From Gadus chalcogrammus (Eukaryota > Chordata > Actinopteri > Gadiformes > Gadidae), in contig NC_079423.1 of NCBI RefSeq assembly GCF_026213295.1, forward strand, positions 20,414,795 to 20,478,794: 64,000 bases of DNA, given 5' to 3'. Positions 1 through 12,299 of this stretch are shown here, piece by piece. The notes beneath the pieces are model-generated. The model had not been told where the DNA came from. It worked only from the letters and a program-made list of their open reading frames with translations, and made no database searches. The position numbers were made by a program, and so were the translations under genes. How positions within the stretch are numbered: position 1 is the stretch's first letter; every line of letters begins with the position of its first letter.

Positions 1-210
1 GGCAAATAATGGAACATATCTATCTATCTATCTAGGCCTTTCTGTCTATCTATCTATCAACGCGTGTCTAGTTTTAATGTGATGTATTGTGTGTATTATC
101 CAGTCAGACTTGTTCTGTGTGGTATTGTAGGCTACTGTCCTGTGTGGGACGAACCACCTAAATGGATTCCCGACGATTTGTGTCGTTTGGTATTAATAAA
201 GACTTGACTA

Positions 211-709
211 TGTTACGTATTTTAAGAATCTAAGCTACCCACACCAAAATGAAGCAGGACCAAACATATAAGCCGTAAATACTATACATAGCCACAAGGG
301 GAGCAATACCTTATTGGAGGCTGCTCCAGCCACAGATAGCAGCACTTTTATATATACGAAGAAGCCGAAGTCATTACGTCACCCCGGCTACGCCCACTTG
401 GCGGTCTCTTACCTGTGCACCCAGTGTGAAGAGACCAGAGATTAATAACCACACGCGCGCAGGGTCACGGGCCTCTGCCCGTGGCCCATAGATCAGAGAT
501 TTGCAGCGACACCCGCGAGGGGACATGGGCCTTTGCCCATGTCCCGTAGTAGCCAGAGTTATTATCTCTCACACGTGTTCCATTCTTTAGCTACAATTCC
601 CTCCGTATAGCTTCAGTTACCATGCCGAAACATGCAGACGACTTTATAATAAATGAAGTGAGTTTAAAGCAACCCGGGATTGGACAACTTTCTTCGAGAA
701 AACGCAACA
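211..709. mobile_element. Solo LTR (499 bp) inserted in the left foldback arm
   Basis: The right foldback arm gives the uninterrupted sequence, so the extra DNA is exact. It starts TGTTACGTAT, ends AACGCAACA and is flanked by the 4-base duplication ACTA (207-210 and 710-713). TG...CA ends and a 4-base duplication fit an LTR of Ty3/gypsy type. There is no internal coding region, so it is a solo LTR left by recombination. The family is not recognised. Confidence 0.85.
462..545. other. Twin GC-rich hairpins inside the solo LTR
   Basis: Two 11-bp stems with 4-base loops lie 32 bases apart: 462-472/477-487 (loop CTCT) and 520-530/535-545 (loop CTTT). They share the core GGGC-loop-GCCC. Two pairs differ on both sides: C468-G481 corresponds to T526-A539, and T465-G484 (wobble) corresponds to A523-T542. 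The paired change suggests the fold is maintained. A role in transcript packaging or processing is only a guess. Confidence 0.6.
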
Positions 710-847
710 ACTATCTATCTATCTAGACTATTTAATTAAAAATTATTCACCTCAGGCTCCGTGAATAGTGGGGAATAGAGGGATAAAAGACAAGAGATAT
801 ATCCCTTGTCATTTATCCCTCGTCTTGTCGATTAGTTTGTCGCAAAA

Positions 848-940
848 ATGACTTCCGGCGATTTGGTCGCTCAATTCGCTTCTGGTGTACTGTCCGTCCA
901 CACCAGAAGCGAATTGAGCGACCAAATCGCCGGAAGTCAT
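848..940. repeat. Perfect 40-bp inverted repeat
   Basis: Bases 848-887 are the exact reverse complement of 901-940, with a 13-base spacer. The right arm and spacer contain the start of the element at 889-2266 (ACTGTCCGTCCACACCAG). The left arm is therefore an inverted duplicate of that element's beginning, joined head to head. Confidence 0.9.
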
Positions 941-2266
941 TCACTTTCTATGGGCAAGAGCGACCAGAGCGACCAAAGCGACCAACGCTACCAGCGGCCA
1001 AAGTTGAGCGACCAGAGCGTCAAAAAGAAGTTGAAAACTTTTTAACTTTATGCAAATGACTATTATTCGCTTCAGCGACCAAACACTGACAGCCAATCGG
1101 AATGTAGACGCTCTTCGCTTGCGTGGATCCCAGGGAACATCGGCAGGCACTTTGGTTCCTACCTACCTTTATTCACTCACTGAACAAAATGTCGGCTGAA
1201 GTATTAATCGCGGCTGTAACTGGGCACCCGGTGTTGTACGAACCAACCCTTTTTCAGTTCAGAGATCGAAACGCCATAGTGGTTTGGATATCAAGTGATG
1301 ATAAGCGGGAGTATTTATAGGCTACATCTAGAACGTTCGTATTTAAGCGGGAATCATTATAATTTGCTCTACATGCCACCAATCTAACCAACCAATCGCG
1401 TGTAGCATGCTTTAAACAAAACCAAAAAAGTATTTGAAATCGTCACATAAACAAACTAATCGACAAGACGAGGGATAAATGACAAGGGATATATCTCTTG
1501 TCTTTTATCCCTCTATTCCCCACTATTCACGGAGCCTGAGGTGAATAATTTTTAATTAAATAGTCTAGATAGAATAGATAGATAGTCAAGTCTTTATTAA
1601 TACCAAACGACACAAATCGTCGGGAATCCATTTAGGTGGTTCGTCCCACACAGGACAGTAGCCTACAATACCACACAGAACAAGTCTGACTGGATAATAC
1701 ACACAATACATCACATTAAAACTAGACACGCGTTGATAGATAGATAGACAGAAAGGCCTAGATAGATAGATAGATATGTTCCATTATTTGCCTTGCGGAG
1801 CCAACCAGTCCTGTGCACGTATGCAAATTAGCCATGTGTCCCAACGTCTATTTGTTTTGAATGCGACGAATGAGTGCAGATCATGATTTGCAGATCCAGA
1901 TCAGTGAAACATATTTTAACTACTACAGCACGCAGGGTTTTTTGTTCTCGGTTGTAATTAGCCTACATTTTAGGATTTTTTTTATATTGGGGGGAATCAC
2001 TGTCCTACTTGTTGTCGAAGCACTTTATCGAACAAGCAAAACCGTCTCGGCAATATGGCCAAGGTGTATGGGAGAGTTCACTATTTGATATGGCTGTCTG
2101 TAGGGCCTACTAAACGCATACGGTTCCTTTAAATGCGTCTGCATAATTGAATTGTACGTCATGAGCGACTTGAGCGACCAAAGCGAACAGAAAAATTCGC
2201 AGCGAAACTTTGTGAGCGACCAGAGCGTCTTTGACGCTTTGGTCGCTCCTGGTGTGGACGTACAGT
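889..2266. mobile_element. TIR element with GAGCGACCA subterminal repeats, PIF/Harbinger-like
   Basis: The left end ACTGTCCGTCCACACCAG and the reverse complement of the right end, ACTGTACGTCCACACCAG, match except at one base. Just inside each end are runs of the word GAGCGACCA (about 940-1016 and 2160-2250). The interior holds a MADF-like coding exon (1189-1320), the type of DNA-binding partner protein encoded by PIF/Harbinger elements. The right foldback arm lies inside it. No transposase is visible, so this copy is non-autonomous. The class assignment is an inference. Confidence 0.55.
1189..1320 (+). CDS. Partial MADF (Myb/SANT-like) N-terminal exon
   Basis: The 43-codon frame begins MSAEVLIAAV and contains HPVLYEP and FRDR. 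This is the pattern of the first helix and turn of a MADF domain (LI..V...P.LYD....Y.D), a DNA-binding domain. It sits in the middle of the TIR element at 889-2266. Only the first third of a MADF domain is present before a stop at 1318-1320. Translation beyond the conserved RDRN looks random, so an exon border near 1275-1285 is likely, but no strong GT donor can be picked. PIF/Harbinger elements carry a Myb/MADF-type protein that helps the transposase bind DNA; this is probably a relic of one. Confidence 0.45.
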   Translation: MSAEVLIAAVTGHPVLYEPTLFQFRDRNAIVVWISSDDKREYL

Positions 2267-2486
2267 AAGCCGCTGTTAGTGTCGGGTCAGCCATCTCTTC
2301 TTCGTTCGTTACCAGACTCCGGTTGCATTGTGGGATAGCGTAGGGACCTACCGTTGTATACTGTGGCGGTAGTACGCATTCTTTAACGTTTTCCATACTA
2401 CACAATGCGTACTGAGCATTCGGACGCGCTATATTTGTGGCGTACTACAAAATGCATACTATAAGTATGAGTATTCAGATTCAGCC
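2267..2486. mobile_element. Right-end fragment of the 780-bp MITE family
   Basis: From AAGCCGCTGTT to ATTCAGATTCAGCC this matches the last about 220 bases of the elements at 13875-14654 and 58198-58939, including the TACTACA...AATGCATACTATA block. It directly abuts the element ending at 2266, so that element probably inserted into it. No left half is present. Confidence 0.7.
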
Positions 2487-2864
2487 CTGGATTGGGTTTT
2501 GCGAGATTGTTTTGCGAGGTTGGTTTACCTGCATTGCTATGGTTATCGGTCTTGCGTGTTCCAACGGTTTATTAGGTTTCTAATAAATCGCTGTCTAATC
2601 AATACTTCAGTCACTGCCTCTTCTGTGGTCATTACAATATTTTGAATAGACTGCGTCAGGTTCTCCGACGTCTCTCCCTCTTGGCCTGCCCATAACAGGT
2701 TCGAATATTAAGGGCTGCCTAATATTTGTTCGAATTTTGATTTATTTTTTGATATTAGAATTATATTCGAATTACGAAGTTCGAAGTCAAAGCCCACATT
2801 CTTGGACCACTCGGCAGATGACTGTGGCGGACTGGAGGCGAAGAGGACACGCAATGCCTTCCTT
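2487..2864. other. Intergenic, AT-rich TTCGAA repeat remnant
   Basis: No convincing coding frame. Bases about 2699-2790 contain repeated TTCGAA and AATATT words in short inverted order, typical of an old DNA-transposon end. The outer end of the Merlin element should lie here, but no terminal inverted repeat could be matched to the right side. Confidence 0.4.
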
Positions 2865-3767
2865 CTACCCTACTAAAAACAAACCAACACTTTGACTAAA
2901 CATTGTGTTGGGAGACTTGCCGGATACTAGTTGTTCCTTGAGGAAATTTCTCTCCTTGGTCAACTCCTCTATTTTCTCATTCTGCCATTCCATTTTCTTT
3001 TTGCACATCTGCAACTCATGTGCTTTATTGTTTAGTGCGAGCTGTGCTGTGGGGGCTGCTGACGCACCTAAAAGAAATACATATGTCATTATTGAATTAA
3101 TGTAGAAAATCTAATTAAAGTCAAATCACTGGACACTGGACAAATCACAGGAATTCAGTCAAATGTCTTTCTTCTATTCAAGCACGGGTTTCATAAAGTA
3201 GCCTATAAAACATTAACTGTTAGCCTATTAAAGTAACCTCATCTGACAGAAAGAAATTAAACTAATGGATTTCAGTCAATTTCCTTTTCTAACGCCTGTA
3301 TAGCTTATTGTTCAGGTATGCAGTGCGAAATACTATACAATTAGTTCATTACAGACTGCATTCAGAGGTTTTCATTCAGTTATCTTATATAAAGGAAATT
3401 GACTGTTATCTTATACTGTCTTTATAATACGTTCACAAGATTAATTTGGTTTGCTGAAATCAGGAGAAACATGCTGAATTAATTTGTTGACGTTCCATGG
3501 TAGTTAGGCTACAGTAAACTCTCACTTCTTATTCATTAAATTGCTGATGCAGTTCAGTGCCCCCGCATATGAGTAGCTAGCTACTATATGTGACTGTACT
3601 GTATAAGTGATTAGCAAGCTAGCAAGCAATCTACCTCATTGTCAATCAATGTAAGTTTAAAAAAACAACAAAAACACATATTTATACTCACCAACACTGC
3701 TGCCTTCCGCTTCTGTCTCCTCTACATATTTTTTTCCTCTGGTCTGTATCCGTTTTCTGTTTGCCAT
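2865..3767 (-). CDS. Small coiled-coil protein, divergent partner of the Merlin transposase
   Basis: Two exons on the minus strand: 3767-3692 (start codon 3767-3765) and 3067-2865. The donor at 3691 reads GTGAGT and the acceptor before 3067 reads CTTTTAG. The splice joins in phase 1 and gives 92 residues. The N-terminus is basic (MANRKRIQTRGKKY). The second exon is a heptad-like helix of charged residues (about residues 40-75, with CKKKMEWQNEKIEEL and ERNFLKEQL), so a coiled coil is expected. I do not recognise the family. It is transcribed away from the transposase with starts about 80-270 bases apart, suggesting a shared promoter and function in the same element. It could instead be the last exons of a host gene or a fragment of a larger protein. 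Confidence 0.5.
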
Positions 3768-3849
3768 TATTACTGATACTGTCCACCAACTGGAACAGGT
3801 GGCTATATCACTATAGAATAAGCGCGAAACCTTTCTTTGTACCACGTTG
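3768..3849. promoter_or_regulatory. Putative bidirectional promoter between divergent genes
   Basis: This short interval separates the start codon of the minus-strand coiled-coil gene (3767) from the first possible plus-strand start (3850). Both genes have splice-competent first exons, so transcription must start near here in both directions. No clear TATA box was seen. Inferred from gene layout. Confidence 0.3.
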
Positions 3850-6413
3850 ATGACGCGATTCCTACTGAACGCAGGCGTTAGATTCTATGACAGCACGATC
3901 CTGGCGGCATCATTCACCAGTGCAATGACAAGATTCAGCAGTGTGAGAAACCTTCTACATCAGGAAGTCTCTAAACAAAATGCTTGGAAGCTTATTAAGT
4001 GGTTTCAGAGGAAGAAACTTTTGAGAAGAAAAAAATGAAATGCAGTAAATGCTATCATGGCATGGAGCTGAAGAGAAGAGGAAACAGTGTGGACCAATAT
4101 GCTTGGTAAGAAAGGGATAGCTGAGATGAGATACATTCAGTTTGAATAGCATGATATGCTGCAATTTTTTATTGTAAAAAAACTAAGTAATTTATTTCTT
4201 CAACTTCATATGGGACTAGACTGAGCCTACTTGGGGTGCACATGTTGCACACTTGAAGAAAGTAACTCTAAACAGTGTGCTGGGAAAGATTGCCTTCATT
4301 TATTTACACATTTACACATATTTCAGCTCACTTCATAAGCAACGACTGCTTCCCTTTTCCTTATCATGTATTTTGTAGTTTATAGTAAAATATGGGGACA
4401 TGTACAATTGTGCTGATTGTATTTTAATTGTATGATGCACCTCTCTAAATAACAACAACGGTATGTTACTGTTTGTTAGGATCTGTCGACGGGCTGCACA
4501 TTACAGAAAGCCCACACAAAAATCTGTGCGGCATAAGTCAATGTTCAGTCATTCAAAGGTCTCTCTGAAAAATTGGATGCAATTCATGTACAGGTAGGTA
4601 AGCAATACATTTCAGTTTTAAGAAATCACCTCGCCATTCTGTTAATTTAATTGATTATGGAGCCATACTTTTATTAACTTTTTATAGTTTTACCTTTTTA
4701 TTTTAATTGATTACTATTTGTTTTGTAGCTGAACATGTTTAAGCCTACACTCAATGTATTATGATTGCATTATTATTCGTATTATTGTAATGTATGTGCT
4801 ATTGTTGAGTTAACATTATATTTGTCATTGCTTGTTATTATTGGCTATGTTGGTACTTTTTAGTGTTATGCGTTATGTGTAAGGTTAACAATAGGTATAT
4901 AATCTAACCACCTTTATACAACCCTATTAGCAAAATAACTACAAATGTTATTCCAAGGAATTATCAGTGCATGACAATGCAAAAGTGACTTAACATGTCA
5001 TTGAAAGCTAAAATAGATAATGCGTAGAAAGACTGTTGTGTTGCTAGACATGGTGGCTGCTAGGTAGTAGAGACAGAGAGCCTTTAAAGTTCAGCAGTTA
5101 AGTGAGCAAGGACCTTTTGAAATAGCACCATGCACTTGAGCAGAGGAAGTGTAGAAAAGTAAAACACACCGAGAAAAATAGCCTATATTTTGAGTACTTG
5201 AAACATGCAAAGCATTTTCTTTTTAAAAATAAATAAAAGAACAAAATGAATAGTATAGAGTGCTCGGTTAATATGTGCTTGATTGTCTGAATATGATGTT
5301 AACCACATTTCTATGTTGAAGGTTCTCAAAGTATTTTTGGGTGCCGTCACGGCTGTTGATGTTTCAAACAAAACAGAGAGCTAGCATATTCAGTGGACAG
5401 GCAGCTAGTGGATCGTTAGGAGATGATTGCTGTATGTGACAAAATAAATGTTCTAGCTAAGAAACTGCGTAGCAAGACTTTAAGCCAGTCAAGCTGAATT
5501 AATTATTGAAGAAACAATACAGTGTATTGTTTTGCTTTTTGCTGGTCTCTTTGATTGTGTTAAATGTATTAACAGTACAACATTTTTTGTATTTACCTTT
5601 GAAGATTTGCACAGGGTCTTAGAATTAGACAAATTGACATGATGGAAGACGGCATTGCAGCCAGTTCAGCCACTCTGACCAAAATGGCCAAAAAAATAAG
5701 GGAGGTATGTGTGTTTGCGATGGAGAGGTTGAGGAGGCGGACACGTCAGCAGATTGGTGGGAGAAGGGAGTTTGTAGCTATTGATGAGAGCCATTTTCGA
5801 CACAAACGAAAGGTATGTTTTTAGCTTTAGTTTACAACATTTTGATACTTGTGAAAAACAGTAATCAAGTTATTTTTTTATAGTAATATGATTGTATAAT
5901 AGTAAAATATATAACTGATTATATCTGTATTGTTTTTTTAGTTTTTTTTCAAAGTATGGAAGAGGAAGGATGGCTGGTGGGTGGAGACGGCGGAAGTGGG
6001 TATTTGGGATGCTTGGCGTGAAAGGAGAGGCAAGGAGGCCAGTTTTGCGCCTTGTGGAGAAGAGATCCAGGGGGCATCTCGTGCCTTTAATAGTTCACCA
6101 TGTCAGACCAGGGACATCAATTATAAGTGATGAATGGCGTTCCTACCGTGTACTCTCAGGGCTTGGGTACCACCATCATACTGTGAATCACAGTAGGTGG
6201 TATGTTGATCCGCGTACTGGGGCTCATACTCAGCACGTGGAGAGGGCCTGGCGCTCTTACAAGGAGCAGATATGGAGACTGAGGGGCAATCGGTCAGAAA
6301 GTCTGCTCTCTGACCATTTGACCCTCATAGAGTGGAACGAGTGGCTGGCGAAAAAGCACCACCATGGTGCATTTGGTCGGCTAATGCACGACATCTCAAA
6401 AAAATATAAGTAG
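3850..6413 (+). CDS. Merlin-superfamily DDE transposase (IS1595/ISXO2-like), four exons
   Basis: Cuts and joins transposon DNA in the nucleus. Exons: about 3926-4105, 4480-4593, 5623-5812, 5955-6413, all with GT-AG borders and consistent phase (exon 2 begins after TTAG at 4479, exon 3 after CTTAG at 5622, the last intron is 142 bp). The N-terminal part holds a Zn-ribbon-like stretch (KCSKC, then WICRRA), then a helical linker, then the catalytic domain: D in AIDESHF (exon 3), D in IISDEWRSY, and E in HVERAWRSYK (exon 4), preceded by the family motif VNHS...VDP.TGAHT. The DDE triad is intact. Reading from the ATG at 4035 gives 277 residues, close to the family's size. Upstream codons of exon 1 (from 3926) are in another frame because an A run at 4029-4035 has 7 rather than 8 A. 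Terminal inverted repeats were not found. Confidence 0.85.
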
Positions 6414-6658
6414 GCCTAGGTAGTGTTAATTAATTGTACATGCATATGTTTATATTGTTGTTTGTTTGTTTTATGACAACATAAGTATGCATTAATTGTA
6501 TTTTTTTATTTATTGTAATTTGCCTTTTTTTAATGTTTGTTCAATACCATTGTTCATAGCTTATTTTCAGTTTATTTTTTTCCCCCTGGGGTGTGTGATC
6601 TTAGTCACTGTTTAAAAACACAATTTGTGTTGAAAATAATTATAATGTATTTAGTTTT

Positions 6659-6664
6659 AAATAA
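6659..6664 (+). terminator. Polyadenylation signal after the Merlin transposase
   Basis: AATAAA lies about 245 bases after the transposase stop codon in an AT-rich 3' region, with a GT-rich stretch (TTTGTACG) following. A fitting 3' end for the transcript; weak evidence on its own. Confidence 0.35.
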
Positions 6665-6759
6665 ATATTTGTACGTTTTCAACACTTTGACATTTCTTTC
6701 CCTTTTCTTAAAATAATACTTATTTTACTTGTGTCTCTTTGGTATCTGCTAGCTTTGAA

Positions 6760-7270
6760 AAGCATAGCAAGTCCTCACTTTAGATGGGCTCACACCATGT
6801 AGTCAACTAATCCGTAGTAACTCATGAGTTAATCATGAATTGAAGTGTTGTTAAGTGCTTGTTAAAGATGCTGTAACACTAACTATCCGTAGGCATATTT
6901 CTGAAGGCATGTCCAAATAGAATAATACATATTTGTGTCCAGGTTATGATGGCCACTCATTTATAAATGCTTTGTAAAGCATAGCAAGTCCTCACTTTAG
7001 ATGGGCTCACACCATATAGTCAACTAATCAGTAGTAACTCATGAGTTAATCATGAATTTAAGTTTTTTTAAGAGCTTGTTAAAGATGCAGTAACACTAAC
7101 TATCCGTAGGCATAGTTCTGAAGGCATGTCCAAATAGAATAATACATATTTGTGTCCAGGTTATGTTTGCAATTCATTTATAAATGCTTTGTAAAGCATA
7201 GAAAGTGCTCACTTTAGATGGGCTCACACCATGTAGTCAACTAATCCGTAGTAACTCATGAATTAATCAT
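6760..7270. repeat. 217-bp tandem repeat, about 2.3 copies
   Basis: AAGCATAGCAAGTCCTCACTT recurs near 6760, 6977 and 7194 (the third as AAGCATAGAAAGTGCTCAC), with the intervening sequence (ACTCATGAGTTAATCATGAA, ACTATCCGTAGGCAT) largely the same. Copies differ by scattered substitutions. Non-coding. It resembles internal tandem repeats of fish DNA transposons. Confidence 0.85.
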
Positions 7271-7470
7271 GGATAACCTAATTGGTAAGTATTTGTAACA
7301 TATGTATTAACACCCCAGCTATTAGTTGTGGCCTATTCCTAAATCATAACATTTTATTTAAGGCATGAACAAATGTAGGTCTAGATAGTCTGTTAATCAT
7401 CAACTTCCAGGTTTTAACCGGCCTTATACATTCCTAAGTACCTAGATAATAATGGTAAAATTACTTTTTT

Positions 7471-7704
7471 AGAAGGCTTATTTACTATGAACAAACCATT
7501 TATAACTGTGTGAAAAAATGCTTTACTAATGATACGTTATGTATGAACAATAAATAACTAATGGTGAACAAACCATTATTTAATAGTTTCTTAGAAGGCT
7601 TATTTACTATGAACAAACCCATTTATAACTGTGTGAAGAAATGCTTTACTAATGATACGTTATGTATGAACAATAAATAACTAATGGTGAACAAACCATT
7701 ACCC
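7471..7704. repeat. 121-bp tandem repeat, two copies
   Basis: AGAAGGCTTATTTACTATGA starts at 7471 and again at 7592. Both copies run through GATACGTTATGTATGAAC and end in GGTGAACAAACCATTA. Almost identical, so a recent duplication. Confidence 0.85.
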
Positions 7705-7725
7705 TATAGGTAAAAAATGTTTTCA

Positions 7726-8022
7726 TTAGCAAAACGCCTGGCTGGGAACGAAAAATCTTTTGGCTGAAAACTGAAAACTGTAGCTAGTGCTAGCTTCCCC
7801 GCTAGTAGCAGCAACAGAATCCACCGACGGCGCCGCAGCAGATAGCATCGCCGGCTCATCCAAGCTCTCCTCCTCCGGTCTGATTGGGGGGTGATCCTTT
7901 GATGGTAATGCTGGTAAAGACACTTGAATACTGACACATTCTACATTCGTAGTGTTTTGCCTTTTGGTGGAACCATGACCCACAGGATCTTTGAAAAAAT
8001 CCGAAATTCTTTTCTGACTCAT
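7726..8022 (-). CDS. Possible N-terminal exon of a hAT/ZMYM-type transposase-like protein
   Basis: The minus-strand frame starts MSQKRISDFFKDP, the start pattern of hAT-related and zinc finger MYM-type 1-like proteins (KR.ISDFF), followed by a low-complexity Ser/Pro/Glu-rich stretch. The frame runs 98 codons and ends with no conserved domain, so only a first exon is present. No TIRs were linked to it. A relic of a DNA transposon or a domesticated copy is likelier than an active gene. Confidence 0.4.
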   Translation of the reverse strand: MSQKRISDFFKDPVGHGSTKRQNTTNVECVSIQVSLPALPSKDHPPIRPEEESLDEPAMLSAAAPSVDSVAATSGEASTSYSFQFSAKRFFVPSQAFC

Positions 8023-8104
8023 ACTTTTTAGCTCTGTTTTTGCATTTCACATTCAGCCTCTCGCCACCAGGGGGGGCTGCAGCCCCCCCACTTCCAGCGT
8101 CCAT

Positions 8105-8647
8105 GCAAGTATATGCAACAATAATTTGTACATTAGATTATTATTCATAGATTAGAAAACAAAAGGAAATCGTTAATAGTTGGAATTAACATGGGAATGA
8201 ATGAAACACGCATGCGCATTTAAAAGACAGCGTTTACAGGAAGTGCGTCATTATTGCGCATCTAGGACCCCGAGTCGATCTGGAAGCCGAGTCAATCCGA
8301 CCCCCACACTGGTTTGAAACTAAAACTGTGATTCTGAAAAAAGTGTAAATGCTATCGAAATTCCGTTTGGATAGTATTGAAGATACAAGTGTGTAGATAT
8401 GTTTAATGGTTTGAATGATGGTAAACGGTTGAAAAAGGATTGAGTTACGATGTCATAAGAAGTAGGTGTATCAGAATGGGCAGACGTCTTCAATGAAAAC
8501 AGCTGAAAACGAAGCGGTATGATACTAAAACTGTGATTCTGAAGAAAGTTTAAATGATATAGAAATTCCGTTAAATGGTTTGAACGAAGATAAACGGTTG
8601 AACATTTATTTAGTCACGTTACTTCTACAGTTGTACTGGGAAGTACT
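8105..8647. repeat. Non-coding stretch with a diverged tandem duplication
   Basis: ACTAAAACTGTGATTCTGAA occurs at about 8320 and 8524. Each is followed by AAATTCCGTT, a TTAATGGTTTGAA block and TAAACGGTTGAA, so about 90-150 bases are duplicated with divergence. No coding frame seen. Confidence 0.6.
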
Positions 8648-8693
8648 GGGAGTCAATGGGAGGACGGCTCTGCCGTCCTCCCATTGACTCCCA
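8647..8693. other. Perfect 22-bp stem hairpin
   Basis: Bases 8647-8668 pair exactly with 8672-8693 around a 3-base loop (TCT). The stem is GC-rich (GGAGGACGGC core). There is no T run after it and the context is eukaryotic, so it is not a bacterial-type terminator. It may be a pre-miRNA-like or MITE-derived hairpin. Confidence 0.75.
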
Positions 8694-8900
8694 TTTTAAA
8701 AAAAAGATAATATTTTACAAGTAGAATATCTTAAAAAGTATAAAATATAAAAAAAATCGGAAATTGAAGCGATTCCAAGCTATTCTGAATATTTTTAAAT
8801 TTGAATGGGGTCTCTAGGTGGAAAATTGAGGAAGGAGATAGGTCCCAAAGTTTGTAGAGAATAATAAAGAAAATGTAGAAATAAAGAAATTTGGAAAGAA

Positions 8901-9050
8901 TAAAACCTAAGAAGAACAATAGTTGAGCGCTGCATGCAGCACTCACATAATAAAACCTAAGAAGAACAATAGTTGAGCGCTGCATGCAGCACTCACCTAG
9001 TAAAACCTAAGAAGAACAATAGTTGAGCGCTGCATGCAGCACTCACCTAA
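8901..9050. repeat. 50-bp tandem repeat, three exact-period copies
   Basis: TAAAACCTAAGAAGAACAAT begins at 8901, 8951 and 9001. Each unit carries the palindrome GCTGCATGCAGC followed by ACTCAC. Copies differ only near the unit border (ATAA, CTAG, CTAA). Confidence 0.95.
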
Positions 9051-9932
9051 TTAAGGTAACTCGCCCCTCCCAACCTCCCGATTCTATGGGAGACGGGGGG
9101 GACGGGACGGGGGGGGACACGGAAACTAAGACGCTCTTTTATTTGACATGTTATGTTATGTTATGTTGTCTAATATTTATTTCAACATAACTACTGGTAT
9201 TAAGAAATATAAATATTTAATAATATTTATATATTTTTTATTTTAAATCCCATATTTTTGGCGGCCCCTGCGGATGGATGCGCCCGGAGCATTCGCCTAT
9301 ACTGCCTATGCCCATGGGCACAATGGTAATTGAGTAAAGTGTAGAATTCTAAATCAAATATTTACTTGAGTAAGAGTAAAATTACATACTTAAAAAGGCA
9401 ACTTGAAAAGTACTCGTTACCTGCGAAAATACTTTTTTACTAATTTTCGTTACTTGTAACGCGTTACTACCCACCAATGTGCTCAGGGCTGGATACAAAA
9501 GGATGCCAAGGCTGTGAACGGGGGCTGACTAGATCCTTAGATTGTCCAGAATGATTGCACAAGCCCTAAGTGCTGGTAGACTTGACTGGACATATCGCAG
9601 AGGAGAAGGGCTGTGGTGACCTGTAAGTTACGTGTCGGGTCAGCAAGGGAGCACAGAGGTAGCACTGGCGGTCAGAGAGGGGCGCGCAGCATACATGTGT
9701 GTGTGCACTTTCTAGTTGTGGCAGGCGGGCAGATGGATGAAACTTTCCAGAACCCATGTATAGAGATGCTTATATCAAAGAAGATATGATATGGAAGAAG
9801 ATTATAAATTGAGATGGCTCTGAGATGGATAGATTGAACACTAGCAAGAGAGAGAAAAAGAGAGAGATGAGGGAATCTGAAAAATATAGGTTCTTGTCAG
9901 GCAAAGGAAGTGGGGGCGGTATGTTGGTGTAA

Positions 9933-9938
<6 letters not shown>
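9051..9938. other. No gene; transposon debris
   Basis: A G-rich block lies at 9093-9117. Bases about 9320-9475 carry TTACTTGAGTAAGAGTAAAAT and CGTTACTTGTAACGCGTTAC, the text seen at the ends of fish hAT elements such as 59993-61188, so a degraded hAT end is likely. 9480-9930 shows no recognisable feature. Confidence 0.4.
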
Positions 9939-12110
<2,172 letters not shown>

Positions 12111-12299
12111 GGTTGTGCCGGCTGACCGACATCACGATGGAGAGCCACCATCGTGATGCCCCCCCCCGCCATCAGACACACACTCATCCTCCTAGTCTAT
12201 TCTATAGTTAAGCTAAAAACGTTGCAGGGATTGCTCTGTAAATTAAATTAAGAATATAACTAATGCATATGCATGCTATTTTAAATACGGTAGCCTATG

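Larger units (their letters stand above)
1..1793. repeat. Large foldback (long inverted repeat) structure
   Basis: The left arm (1-210 plus 714-840) is the reverse complement of the right arm (about 1451-1793). The left arm starts GGCAAATAATGG and the right arm ends CCATTATTTGCC. Without the solo LTR that splits the left arm, each arm is about 340 bases and nearly perfect. Both arms carry CTAT/GATA runs and a TTTATTAATACC box. The central 610 bases hold a smaller palindrome and a MADF-coding fragment. The repeat may extend left of the window, since base 1 already lies in the arm. A foldback MITE or an inverted duplication are both possible. Confidence 0.85.

Noticed and set aside
2487..6760. 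TIRs for the Merlin element
   Set aside because: I compared the flanks by eye and found no convincing inverted pair; AACACTTTGAC occurs on both sides but in direct orientation.
8901..9050. CRISPR-like spaced repeat
   Set aside because: The 50-bp units are direct tandem copies with no distinct spacers, in a vertebrate genome.
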